Positions 38,101 through 51,000 of a stretch of DNA of 64,000 nucleotides are shown here, in pieces. A program made the translations under genes and the position numbers. Numbering within the stretch: the stretch's first letter is position 1; every line of letters starts with the position of its first letter. The notes beneath the pieces are model-generated. The model saw only the letters and a list, made by a program, of their open reading frames with translations. It was not told the origin of the DNA and made no database searches. This stretch comes from Coccinella septempunctata (lineage: Eukaryota > Arthropoda > Insecta > Coleoptera > Coccinellidae): NCBI RefSeq assembly GCF_907165205.1, contig NC_058193.1, positions 36,969,021 to 37,033,020 on the forward strand. Reading direction: 5' to 3'.

Positions 38101-41100
38101 TTCTGATAGAACTACGAACACGAATATTTCTATTCTTCTATTTTGTGATCCTTAACTAATGCGGTATTATTGAAAAGCTGCAAAATCTTCTTGTACCTGT
38201 AGCTATGCCATAATCTTGAATTAACTCCTCTACATTCTTTTCTTCAGAGTATATGGATAAACCACTCTTTGTCAACGCAATATATGCCAAATATTATAAT
38301 CTTCTTAGCAAAAATACGGAAATGGACTTTCAAGTGGATTATTCAGAATATCTGACGAGCATTTCGTTTGTTTAAGGTCCAAACTGGTGCTTTAAATCTG
38401 ACCTTCCCACTCATGTTCAACCCAGTCACTTGGGACGCCCATGCCTTCCCAGTTTTCTTCGGTGGTACCGAAGTTAGTGAAGATGGAATAATAATCAGCG
38501 TTCCCTCAGTTCAACTCGTGTATTTTGGAAATGCGGACACCAAAAAATTCGACAAGATGTAAGTGGAAAAGTCCCATGTTATCTGGATGATTCGTCAGTA
38601 TATTTTTTATTTCTTAGGGGTGCTGCTTGGGAGGACGCTTTTCTGGATTTGATCGAGGAAAAACAAGACAAGCAGAATATTTTCGAGCACATAAGGATCG
38701 CTAGGTTTTCTTCTAGAACGCTCGATCACGAATTAGAGAAAAATACGAAATCAGTGGTGCCTTACTTTAGTTCCACTTTCGCCATTATGGCTTTATTCTC
38801 AGTGGGTGAGTTTTCAATTCATTAAATCCTCTATCAATATCAAAATACAGGGGAAAATTATCTCAAACAATAAAAACATGTTTGAATAGTGCTAAGAATT
38901 CAATAACCTTCTCCACTTTCATTTAGTGACCTGCATGATGACGGACTGGGTAAGGTCCAAGCCTTGGCTGGGACTTCTTGGGAACTTGAGCGCAGCTATG
39001 GCAACCCTATGTGCCTTTGGAATCTGCATGTATGCAGGGGTGGACTTCATTGGAATAAATTTGGCTGCACCGTTCCTGATGATCGGTGGGTACACGTAAA
39101 CCCTTAGTTCCGGATTTTATTCTAATTGATTTTTTTTTGGTTTGCAGGTATCGGAATTGACGACACCTTCGTGATGTTGGCAGCTTGGAGGAGGACTTCC
39201 ATGAAACACAGCGTCCCAGAAAGAATGGCGCAAATGATGAGCGAAGCGGCAGTCTCCATTACCATAACGTCAGTAACCGATTTCTTCAGTTTCGGAATCG
39301 GTATCTTCAGTCCTTTTCCTTCTGTGACTATTTTTTGCATATACTCAGGTGAGAATTTTGAATTCCAAGAATATTGAGAAAAATTTGGATATCAAGGCAA
39401 CGTGATACTTGGGTTTAGTAGGTGACTTTTGCCTTATTCCAATTGATTTTTTCAGGTGCTGCCACTTGTCTATTGTTCATCTGGCACATAACCTTTTTTG
39501 CTGCCTGCGTCGCTATCTCTGGTTACGCTGAAGAGAAGAACCTCCATTCGATTATTTGTATCCCCGTCCAGCCTGTATCAAAGTCGCGTAAGTATAATTC
39601 TTCAATAATTACAAATAAGGAGAAGCATGCAATCCGTTACTGAGCTTCGAAATACGTTCACACAACTTGACTACGTAAACTGTAACTTATGTCGAAGAAT
39701 AATTCATAATTCAGCTTGGACCAAATATTTTTCTCCAAATGAGAAGGCAATACTAGGCGAAATTGGATCCCCAACTTTGAAGTGTGTTCCAATATCAGTT
39801 CTTTGGGTTTTTGCTTTGCTCAATTTCAAGTGGATTACCCTCTAAAGGTTACAGCGTGCGTGAGAGACTTTAGAAAAATTGTACCACTGGCTTCGTCTCG
39901 AGTTGAAAGGACTGCACAAAGATGATCGATCAGGAGTCAATTCGAGCGTAAGGAAATTGTCTATTTCCACTTCTGGACCACTTACGTAATACGAGCAGAA
40001 AGATAGACGCCACCACAACATTTGTGTCTCTGACGTAACTGATAGTCGAACCCGATCTTAAATGTGTTACGAAGAGAGTAAACACGAATTTGTCCGATAT
40101 AAAACTTTCACCTGCTATTATCAATCAGTCGCAAACAACTTGGTTACTTGGTTAATTGAATTGCTGGAATTCAACCTGTTCTTCTGAAATTCAAGAAGGG
40201 GACTGGCTGAAGGCTCTGCATTCGTGCAATGGGTATGGGAGGACAATGAATTCTTTCGTTTTCGTTGTACAAATGTAGTGCACTTTCGATGGATGAGGGG
40301 ATACAGGAATTTGCAGTAGTCTTCAATATTCAAGATGAATTTTTCCCAAAATTACATGGAAAATGAGGTAGATTTTAGGAGCAGCTTAATTTTTTCGAAA
40401 TTATTTCAATATTTCAACGAATTCTCTAATTTCGTGAGAGGAGCTTTCAATATTTTGAAAAATTTGAATTTTTCTATTCGATTTTCAAAGAACTACGTAC
40501 TAAAACGAAATAATGAACCATTGCCTCATGATATTCCAGTATTGGTCCACCGCTCATCAATTAGGAAGCTCCAGTTTAGTGAATCTGCACATCTTAGAAA
40601 TGTGAACTATTCGGTATGACATAATCTCCAAGGCCGTGAAGAAGAAAGTAAAGTTTCTTCAGACGGTACATACCTACTTATCAGATTGCTGTGGATGACC
40701 GACTATCAGTTTTCTTGACCAGTTATGTAATTTTGTAAATGTTACGCGCTACTTCGATACTACCTACATGGCTGGTTAAGACGTATTGTGGTGAATTGAC
40801 AACCTACTTTTTAGCAATCGGCGTTTTGAATTCAACGATTGGAAAACAGTGAAAAGTAAATTTTATGCCTTTAATTACCCCTAGAGAAATGGATCAGAAG
40901 AAGGTTTACTCAGTTCGATAGTGAATCACATAAAGCTGGGATTAAGGGAAATGGTGTCTAGATTATAGACAGTTTGCGATCAATTAAGTTTTGGGATGAT
41001 GGATAATCTCGTATTATCTATGCAGACCATCTCACTCTCCCTAAATCGATGTAGAAGCAAACATAATTCAGGACAGTGTCCTAATTTGAGTTGAATATTG

Positions 41101-43198
41101 ATTTGAAAAATTTTGCAGAAAACAGATGGTGGATCTACCACCTCTGCTGCAGTGGTGGAGTAGACCACGAAGACATGGACAACCCTCTGGATAACACCGA
41201 AAACGGCGTCATGGTATTCTTCAGAGATTACTTCGCAGCTTTTCTGAATAATGGATTCGTCAAATTCCTGGTAATCTTGGTGTTCCTTGGCTACCTGGCT
41301 GGTGCAGGATATGGCGTTACGCAGATCCAGGAGGGCTTGGAAAGGCGTAAAGTGGCCAAGAACGATTCCTACGCCATTGAGTTCTTTGACAGGGAAGACG
41401 ATTATTATAGAGAATTTCCGTACAGGTAATTCTTACAAAAAAATGTTCCACCCTTCAAACACTTAAATTTTTCTGCTGTGAACACAATATTCGTATAATA
41501 TATCGTTGATCAATTAAATGATATTTCACAGGATGCAAGTGATAGTAGCGGGCACATACGATTACTCCAATGAAACAATCCAAGACCAAGTGGAAACATT
41601 GACACAACAGTTGGAGAACACCTCTTACGTCTCAAACCAACTTTACACAGAATCATGGCTGAGGAGTTTCCTCCAATATGCAGAAAGAAACCAGGAGTAC
41701 CTTAACTTCACCATCGACAAAAAGGATGATTTCAACAAGGTTCTGAAAGAGGTAAGAGTACAATTAAGATCTTCGGTCATTTGCTCAAGCAAGAACATTT
41801 TGTTTTCCAGTTGTGGCTGCCCCCAACCAGTCCTTTCTCTCTAGATGTCAAATTCGACGAATCTGGCGACAATATAGTAGCGATGAGATTCCTGGTGCAG
41901 GCTGTCAACATTTCAGGAACCGAGCATGAGAAGGAGATGGTCAGAGCTCTCAGGGAAATTTGCAAGGAATCACCGTTGAACGCTACAATCTTCCATCCTT
42001 ATTTCGTCTTTTTCGATCAGGTAAATAAAGTGCACATCAACCACTGCCGTAAACTCATAATTAATTTTTTTTTCAGTTCGAACTTGTTCGTCCACAGTCC
42101 ATTCAGAACATGCTCATTGGAGGAATCATCATGATGATTGTATCCTTTGTTTTCATCCCCAATTTCTTGTGTTCCTTCTGGGTTGCAATCAGTATAGTTT
42201 CAATCGAGACTGGTGTTATTGGATACATGGCATTATGGGGCGTAAACTTAGACTCCATCTCTATGATCAACCTCATCATGTGCATAGGATTCAGTGTGGA
42301 TTTCACTGCCCACATCTGTTACGCGTACATGAGCTCAAAGGCAGAATCCCCCGATGAAAGGGTTAGGGAGTGTCTTTACGCTTTAGGACTGCCAATATTG
42401 CAAGGATCTATCAGTACAATCCTGGGAATGATGGCTTTGATCCTTGCTAATAACTACATATTCGCTGTTTTCTTCAAAATGGTTTTCTTGGTGGTGTTCT
42501 TCGGAGCCATGCATGGCCTATTCCTCCTACCCGTTCTTCTATCATTATTCGGACCTGGATCCTTCTCAAAACGAACCCGACATGAAGATATCAAGATGTC
42601 CAACGTAGAAAAATCCCTGCCTCGTCCTTACTGCATACCACACCCGCAGCTCAAAATCAATGGTGGCAACTTGGGTAATACCCTCAGAAGCCAGAACATA
42701 CCAACATTAGAAAAATATGACAGTGCCAACTTAAAATCGTACAACGTTGACAAGGATTTGGGTCTTGGTACATCAGAGGAAAACTCAAGCGAATCGAGCT
42801 CAAACCATTCGAATAAAAAGCCGGTTTTGGACAAGGAATCTTTGGATAAAAAGTACCAAGAATCCTGGATAAACACACCAGAGATGTCATCCAGTCAGTT
42901 TCATACCTCTCAGGTGCTGGATATCTTCGGTACTGATTCGGAACAAGAGTATTACAGGAGGAGAGAAGTAGCTGATCGTAACAGACGGCAATTCCAAGAG
43001 TTGCCAAGACGAGAAGAAACGAACAGAAGACAGGGAAATGGACATAGGAGGTACTCTCCACCAGAATCCTGGTATTATCCGCATCCTCCTCAGCCTCAAG
43101 AAATTTCAGCCATCAGGAGAGAAAGAGCTTTGGGAAGATCAAATTCTTACCATAATATCATGCATCCTAGATATCTCCAGGAGTTCAAATTTCCTTGA
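32193..43198 (+). CDS. Patched-related RND/sterol-sensing-domain membrane protein
   Basis: Coding exons: 32193-32466, 34570-34784, 38377-38558, 38618-38805, 38927-39085, 39148-39348, 39456-39587, 41119-41425, 41532-41751, 41811-42020 and 42077-43198. All junctions are GT/AG and in phase, giving 1069 aa. An acceptor (TTCTTTCAG) abuts the ATG, so the 5' UTR exon lies upstream. Topology is that of the Patched/Dispatched/NPC1 superfamily. TM1 is at about 27-47, followed by an extracellular loop with the family words ICARWQSECF and LNLTFPLMFNP. A sterol-sensing-domain-like TM block contains GIGIDD (340-345). TM7 comes after residue 480, and the final TM block carries GFSVDFTAH (767-774). These acidic TM4/TM10 motifs, thought to drive ion-coupled transport, are intact. 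A hydrophilic Ser-rich tail of about 212 residues follows. Closest to insect patched-related (Ptr) or PTCHD3-like proteins rather than Patched itself. The transported substrate is unknown. Confidence 0.92.
33381..33660 (+). repeat. Two tandem copies of a ~174-bp repeat in intron 1
   Basis: TTGCTCTT...GAAT(C/A)TGTATCACA recurs 174 bp apart, each followed by ATTTCTGAGAGATAAGC- or TTTTTCTGGAAGATATGC-like and TTCGAAAAATCCCAAAAA-like words. The linking word CGTCAAGACCGAACGGTTGC and the unit recur at 58320-58490. This is a dispersed repeat family, not coding. Confidence 0.75.
34785..38376 (+). other. Intron 2 of the Patched-related gene
   Basis: 3.6 kb of AT-rich intron. Joining LDYIIDD to VQTGALNLTF across it keeps phase 0 and matches the family, so no exon is missing here. 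The open stretch just before the acceptor (38255-38370) ends in TAA and does not belong to the protein. Confidence 0.8.
39588..41118 (+). other. Intron 7 of the Patched-related gene
   Basis: 1.5-kb intron; joining VSKS to QNRWW restores frame. A 94-codon frame inside it (40335-40619) is AT-rich, has no motif, and is not in the family alignment. Confidence 0.75.
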
Positions 43199-43256
43199 TC
43201 AGTATCAATTTAGAAATAGAACCAATAATCAGTAGCTTCGGAAGGTGAAACCAAAA

Positions 43257-43262
43257 AATAAA
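43257..43262 (+). promoter_or_regulatory. Poly(A) signal of the Patched-related gene
   Basis: AATAAA 58 bases after the stop. A second AATAAA at 43886-43891 could give a longer 3' UTR. Confidence 0.6.
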
Positions 43263-43982
43263 GTTATAAATCGTATTTTGGTCGCGCATTTATGTACCTA
43301 CTAGAATCAAAATAATTTGTTATGTTCAGATGTTATTACTTTGTTCATTTTATAGTTCCCAACCTAGAATTTTCTTGGGTTGTTCGTATTTCTCAGGGAA
43401 ATTTTTCACTCCATAGAATTTATCAAATTATTATTATTAATCATACACAATTCCCAAAATTTCGATTGATGTTGTTAACACCCTATGGAGCAGAAATACT
43501 GAGGAATTAATGTTAAATCCAGTGTACATATTATAGATATTTAAATGTATTTATCACAGAAATATCTTGACCAGTAGATTTTCTCAATTTCACGACAACC
43601 AAAAATGGTCGAATCTTCATCAATTCTACCAATAAACTCTTCATTTCTGACAAATTTAAATAATTATTATTTTGGGGAAAAATTAAGTACGAAATTTGGA
43701 CCAGGTGTTTCAGGTTCTGTTCGTTGTTGTAGTGTGATAAAAAGAAGGGTTAATTCTGGTACTATTTAATTTTATCTTGATGACTGACAAATAGGGGGCT
43801 TCACAGAGGTTTGAAACTTGTGCTCCTGCAATTGAATGCTCAATATCTTCATTGAATCGTTTATAGTCTTAGTGTATAAGTTGTAAATAAAGATTTGAAT
43901 ATAACTTTTGTAAAATATTTTTACTTAGAACAATTAAAAATATTTTCATTACGCAATGTGTTATTATTTGGGAATACTAAAT

Positions 43983-44785
43983 TGTAGATCAGTAGAAGTT
44001 ACGAAAAGATGGCAGCACTTTACGAAAAAATAGGTCAACTTTGAATAGCTACAGCAGCTAGAAAAATGGGTCTGGACAGATGCTGATTTTTTTTCATATA
44101 GATTGATCCTTCGCGAATAGAATGGTCCAATTTTCATTGAGCTGTAGCGTACAGTTTGGAAGTTATGATTTTTTCCGCTAAGGTCCAAAATTTCGAATTT
44201 TCCATCGACCATAACTTGAAAAGTAATTTTTTTAAAAAATATCTGTTTGTATTTTCGTCATTTACGCCATCGAACTAAGTAAGAGTATCAATTTGGTTCC
44301 GATCGGAGACAAAAATTTTTTTTCCGAAAAATCAAATTTTTTCCATACTATGGTATGGAAATTTCTCAAAAAATTTATAGTCTTCGATTTCCACCAAAAT
44401 CGAACTATTCACTAAATCGAGGTCGTAGATTACGAATATGCAAACAGATTTTTTCTATGAGGATTATTTTTTAAGTTATTGTGGACGGAAAATCCGAAAT
44501 TTTAGACCTTCGCGGAAAAAACCATAAAATCTAAACTGTATGCTATAGCTGAATAAAAATTGGACCTTTTCATTCGCAAAGGATCGATCTGTGTGTAAAA
44601 GAATCAGCATATGTCCAGTCCAATTTTCCTAGCTGCTGCAGCTCTTCAAAGTTGACCAAATTTTTACAATTTTTCCACTTAAAAGTCGATTTCTTGTAAA
44701 ACTACTGATCTTAGAAAAAACTAATTGCATATTCGTGATCTACGACCTCGATTTAGTCGAAAACATGACCCGGGCCGATATAGCT
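43983..44785. repeat. Fold-back element, copy 3 (left end truncated)
   Basis: Same family as the copies at 12-14.8 kb. The right end ATGACCCGGGCCGATATAGCT is intact at about 44765-44785, while the left arm starts internally near 43985. The centre, CCATACTATGGTATGG, is at about 44344-44359. The arms pair over nearly 400 bp, e.g. GGTCAACTTTGAA on the left and TTCAAAGTTGACC on the right. It fills the gap between the convergent 3' ends of the Patched-related gene and Rif1. Confidence 0.85.
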
Positions 44786-44972
44786 CCATTGTAGCCAATG
44801 CAGATTTTTCGCGAAATTTTTTTTTGGTGAAATTCATTGAAAGAATCGTTTTTAGTTGAGAGGCATTGCTGAGAGGATATTTGTCTCAAAAATAAAACAC
44901 AAACTTGAATTCATAGTTATATTTGCCTCGGAATATATACCGCCTTATGTACATAAATTAAAGTAGCAGTCT

Positions 44973-44983
44973 TTTATTTTATT
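44973..44983 (-). promoter_or_regulatory. Poly(A) signals of Rif1
   Basis: Two overlapping AATAAA words on the minus strand, about 40-50 bases past the Rif1 stop. The 3' UTR is therefore short. Confidence 0.6.
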
Positions 44984-45020
44984 ATAAAACTTCTAAACAC
45001 AATAAAAAAACTACTTCTAT

Positions 45021-48000
45021 CTACTCAACATTCTTATCAAAAGAAATACTTTGTAAAAGGTGAATGTGGGAATCGATGCGACTCTTGACGGGCAACAAAC
45101 TCCCTATGTAGTTATATAACTCTAGAAGTTGACTCTGATCGCCAATGTGTGAAATTAAATGCTTAACAGCTCCTACTTCACTCTCTTTCTCTATGAGGGA
45201 AATTGCCAAATCCTCTTTCGAACAAATCTTAAGGACGTCTTTTTTGTTTGCACACTGCGCAATGGTGTAATTTCCATAATGCTCCCTTATTTGGTCCAAG
45301 AAGCAGGTTAAGTCTGACGGTTGGACTCTTTCAATAAATAAATCGTGTATTTGTACTATCGTCAAACTATTGAAATAATTCCTAATATCACTTGGACTTT
45401 TGATCAAAGGCATGAGACACGTTTGTATGACATTTTCCTTTTGAAACTCTCCTTCTTCAATGCACTCTTGAAGTGCTGCACCTACTTGAACCAAAGTCTT
45501 CTTCTTTAAAATATTTTTGAGAGGGTCTTGATCTATCCTGAGCTGAACAATATGTTCCAACTGATCAGCAAACACTTTATTATTTTCAGCAAGATCGGAA
45601 ATTATGTCGAACAATTCTGATGTGCCTCCAGATTTCACTATATTTTCTATTAAATACCTCCAATGGGGTTTCCCGAAGAACTGTCTGAAATTCGTGTTGT
45701 AAACGTTGTGTAGCAAGCTTATCAACTGTGACTCGTCGACTAGATCAATAAATACATCGCCAAATTCCTCCAGGGAAGTGTCCTGAAATGAAAATCATTG
45801 AAAAATGTCTACACCAAGAAGTGAAAAGAAACTTACCTTTTCTTTTATTTTTCTCATAACTGTCCTGACTTGATCCTTCAGAGTTTCAGGCTCTTGAACG
45901 ATAGTAACTTCGATATTTTGATTGTTTACATCCACAGTTGGTGCATCACCGCCATTTTCCTCCAAATCTGGTTGTTTATCTTTCGCTTCTTCTGAACTGG
46001 TTGACGAGTTATCTGAGCTGATATTCTGTTCTTCTTTATTTTCTGATACTTTAAAAACATTATTGAAGTAGTAGAATAACGCTTTCCTCACAGTTTTAAC
46101 TTTAGGATCTCTAAAAGGTAATCTGTTTATTTCTATTTCGTTCAAACTAGCTAGATCTCCTATAGTCTCAATGTTCTTGCTTTTCAGCAAATTTTTCAAT
46201 TTATCACAATATGTAGGGCTCGATAGACGTTTCCATAAAGAGTCCAAATTATCTGTAAAAATATAAATTGTAAAAAACACATTTACGAATTTGAAACTGT
46301 ATGGAAATTTTCTCACCGACACAATTAACCAGCCGTTCATCAATCGGTTTGTTACTGCAAAGTGAAAGAGAATTGGTGATATCCATACTTTCCTCTGAAC
46401 CAACTTGCCCATACGATTCAGGATCGGCGAAGGGATCTTCCTCCTCGCTTTCACCCTCTGGAGGTTCGTCATCGAAGAGATTCGATGCGAATGTCGGCCT
46501 GTAGTGGGTGTTCAGTTCATCTCTGTGCCTGATGAAGAGTTTTGTGGATGTGATGCAAGGATAGCTGAAGTTCACCCGTTTCCTCTGCAAAAGACATTTC
46601 ACAAACATTTCAAACCCGGTGTCAAGTTATGCCTCGTATTCATCATTCTGGATTGCTAGTCTAGTACTAGTAATTTCGTAAGCATCCAGTGGGAGAGACA
46701 AGAAGGGAAAATCCGCTGATAGTTGGGGTGATCGGAAATAAGACATAAACTGCTCCACAAGAGTTAGGGATATCGTATTCAATCGTTTATAAAAGTATGT
46801 AATCTTCGAGTAAATCGCTGTAAAATCATTTAAAACTCAATAACAACTTGAATCGATCCAAATAAAAGACATTTCGTCAATCTGGTCGCCTTTTTCTGAA
46901 GTTTGATTCTTTGCAAACGCTTCATTAATGTTCTTATTTTGCAATCAAGTCAGTTTATCAACGGCTTCGATTTGAAACGAGTTTTCTGAAAATGCCAAGA
47001 CGTAAATTAACAAACGCTGAGGCTAATAGGGCTATCGGAATGCTACAGGGTGGCCTAACTCAGGTTGTTGTAGCGGAAAGGTTCCAAGTCAGCCAAAGTG
47101 TGATATCTCGACTTTGGAATAGGTTCAGGGAGACAGTTTCCGTGTTGGAAAGACCAAGGCTTGGTGGGCGACGAAAAACAACACCTACTCAGGATCGTTT
47201 CATCACCGTTTCGGCGAGAAGAAACCCTACATCTACGTGTAGAATGCTACGGAATACTCTTCAAAATGCAGATGGGGTCCAAGTTTGCATCGAAACCATC
47301 AGACGGCGTTTGAGAGAGGTGAATCTAGGTTCTAGACGTCCATTAAGAGGAGTTCCATTAACACGTGACCATAAGCCTCAAAGACTGGAATGGGCAAGGC
47401 AACATATCAATTGGAACGACCAATGGCGTAGTGTCCTTTTCACTGATGAATCCAGATATGGACGATTTTCAGATTCTCGAAGAATAACGGTATGGACAAT
47501 CCCACGCATATCCCGTAACTGTCGCTATGTCCAAGAAGTCCATCCCTTTCGAATGGATAGCGTTATGGTATGGGCCGGGATATGTTTCAACGGGCGCACA
47601 CATCTACACATTTGTCCTGGGAATATGACCGCCTTACACTATAGGGAGCATGTCATTGACAAAGTTGTGCCAAATTTTCACGCTGCTATTGGTGAAACTT
47701 TTCAATTTCTAGACGATAACGCTAGACCGCACCGTGCAGCCATAGTTGAGAATGCGCGCGAGCTTGGTATTCCACATTTACCAATACCTCCGCACTCACC
47801 AGATTTGAATTGCTTAGAACATGCATGGGATAAGCTCCAATGAAGATTAGATAATCATCAACCTACCCCAGAATCCTTAAATGATCTGAGAGAGCTTCTG
47901 CCCCGTTTATGGAACCAAATTCCTCAAGAAATGTTCAACAACCTCGTGTGTAGTATGCGAAGAAGATGTCAAGCTGTTATTGATGCCCGTGGAAGCTATA

Positions 48001-51000
48001 CATTGTATTGAAAGTCTCAATATGCTTGAATTCTCTGGGAATAAAATTTCGTTATTTTACTCGATTTTTCTTAACCACACTGTATACGCTGCAGACCTAC
48101 AGGCTGAAATTAATTTGCAACTTGAAATCATATTAATCCCTAACTCATGTGGAGCAGTTTAGCTTCAGAAATTCGAGATATTTGCAACGGGAATGTAACC
48201 GCATCCAACTTTTCTACAAGAATCCAACCTGGAATCGCCTATTAATAGCAAGGAAATCATTTTGCATATCCTGTAGCACGGTTCAAAACCCATGTTCGGA
48301 CGCAAAATAGAGATGAAGTGTGAATTTTCAAAAATTCGAGATCACTTCGTTCCGTCTAAGTCAATAAGCCCCATATTCGCAAATTATGGGCAAATTTACC
48401 TCATGAAAACGTATAGCAGATTCCCAATAAGAAGCGAAATACTACCCGTCAGAAATCCCCGTTGAAATATTTTGATCCATCGAAAGATAAGAAAAAGACA
48501 CGCCACTGGTCATTTTCAATAATTGACGCGCAATCGAAAGTTACGCTCATGTTCGTGCTGCTCACGAGCTATGCCCCGACACGCCCTATGCTCGGGAGTG
48601 AGAACAGATTGAATTTAATACGAAAAAAGGAAAAAAAATTGTGCACTCACCTTAGGACATGGCGAGTAACTGTCATCTGTATCAGCCAGCTTCCTCTTGA
48701 GAATACTACTGGAGGGTACGGCTAGTGGACTTGGTACTTCCCTTGAAAAAGTTAACATATCCCCCGTACTGTCAGTTGCAGGCGTCGGATCTTCTTCCTT
48801 AATTCCCGCATCGACGTTCTTCTGACAAAAAGAGAACAGTTTCTCGTATCTCGACTTCCTGTGAAGGGGACTGGAGATTTTCCTCTTGTTGAATTTCCTG
48901 TGAGAACTGACAGGCGATTCGACGTTCACCATGTTCAGCAGCTTATTAGAGCGGTCGTTCGAAGAGTACACGACGCTGGTAGGTTTATCTTCCGACGATT
49001 TGGAAACGGTGGCCTGCTCGGGCTCGCTCTTCCCTTCCAAAGCGGCATCCAGTGCCGCTATGATATCGGTCGTCATCTTATCGTCTGAATCCGACGACTG
49101 AGAACCTATAGGAGAAATATCTACGGTATTGTCGAGGAGTTCCTTTTTGAATGTCGGCGTTTCACGACTAACCGGGGAACCCGGTAGATTGTCGCTGTTT
49201 CTCTGCGGGGTACCGAAAACTTCGACTTCCACTTCTATCGGAACCGGGCTACCGGACCTGCTACCACCATCCTCTTCCTCCAGTTCCTCCGTCGGCAGAT
49301 CCGACTTATCCGGCAGCGGCTCATCGATCTTTTCGCCCATTTCCTCGGTCGATTCCATCGACACCGTGTCGGCCATACTCAGTAGCTTCTCGGAATCGGA
49401 CAGTTCGTGTTTTTCCGGAACGTCCACTTGCACCACGGGTGGCAGAGCCTCGTAGTTCGATTCGCAAGTAAGGGTGGTGGCTTGGGAGACGGGTTTCTCG
49501 ACCTTTTGTGATTCCTCCGTGTCACAACCGTTGGGTATCGGTTCGGCGTCTTCGGACTGCGCCCCTTCGTTTTGTACTTTCGGGGACTGCTTGATTCTCG
49601 ATCTCGACAGGTTCCCGAACGAAATCGAGCTGTTTTCGAGCGGAGACCCTTGCGAACTCTCTATAATGTCCTCGGAGTCCTTGAACAGGGTCCTGACTCC
49701 TTTCGGGGACGCTTGTTTTTGCGGCGAATTGGTCCTGCTTCTGGTACTTCTAGAGGGGCTCTCCGGTGAAAATAGGGATGATTCGGAGGACACGTTATTC
49801 GGGGATTTTCTACTATTTCTCACGCATTCTTTATCATCTAAGCTTTCCTCCAGCACTTCCTCGTTTTTGATATCTTTCTCCTCGTCTGTACTTTCTTTTA
49901 TTTTACCGGTATCGTTTAGGTCCGGCGATTTTTCAACCTTTCGCGTTTTACTCTTCCTCTTTTGAGATTCCGGAGGACTGGAATCACTCGTCAAATCGCT
50001 GTTCTCCTGTATCGTTTTCCTCCTTCGCTTCTTCGGTTTCGCATTTTTTTCTACCTCCGTATTTTCGCTCACGACCTTAGAGCACGAGGGCTGAATATCG
50101 TCGATATGTACAAGAGACGATATATTTACAGATGTAGACGGCGTCTCGATGGTATAGGCGATATTTTTCGATTTGTTATCTTTGTTCCGTCTCAAGCCTG
50201 CCGGGGAAACTTTGGTGTCTTGGGGGTTCTTTGGATTCGTCAGTTCTCTGATGAAGATCAGTTTCGCGTTTTTCGATTTGCTCTTCGGGGAGGAAACATC
50301 GAGGTTACTCAGGTCCGCCAATCTCAATTGGCTCTGGATCGTCCGCACCTTTTCCTTGTTTTTCTTCATCAATTCTTTGGGAGTCTTTTTAGGTTTAGCC
50401 ACTTCCTTGGTCGGAGCTTGATCTCCTTCCTTCAGTATTTCACTCTTGTCCTCTTGACTGTCCATCTTGACATTCTTCCTGATTTTATCCCTCATCTGTC
50501 TGTCGTTACTTTGACATTCTCCTTCAACGTCTTGATTCATCTCCGATTCGAACAAAATTTCACTTTGCGGATCCTCTGATGACGATGCTTCTGAAGTGAC
50601 CTTTCTTTTTTTAGCCTTCTCTTTAGTTTCGTTCGGTTTTCTCCCGGGAGTTCCTTTCCTTTCGAGTTTATTTTTCTTTTTTTCAGACGAAGGCGAGTCG
50701 AAATTCTTTATCGGTTTCATGAGTTTATTTTTTCTCCTGTTAGGCGTAGAACAACTATCCGTATCCGCGTCACTGTTCAATGAAGAGCTGATCGATGGGA
50801 TATTTTCTATGACAACCACCGGTAAAATTTCCGAGTTACCTTGTGGTGTTTGTTCTGAATTTTCACGGGTCTCGGTTTGTTTGTGCGTCGTAGAAGGTTC
50901 CAGCGACTGGACTGAATTTTGATTTTTATCGTTGGTGATCGTTTCTCTGTCCAATTTCTTGGATTTCTTCGGTGTAGGGGTTGTAATTTTTTCGTTCACT

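Noticed and set aside
38255..38370. Open stretch YMDKPLFVNAIYAKYYNLL after an acceptor-like CTTCAG, considered as an extra exon of the Patched-related gene
   Set aside because: It ends in TAA with no donor, and the exons on each side join in phase and match the family without it.
40335..40619. 94-codon plus frame in intron 7 of the Patched-related gene
   Set aside because: Absent from the family, AT-rich composition, and adding it would break the reading frame at both junctions.
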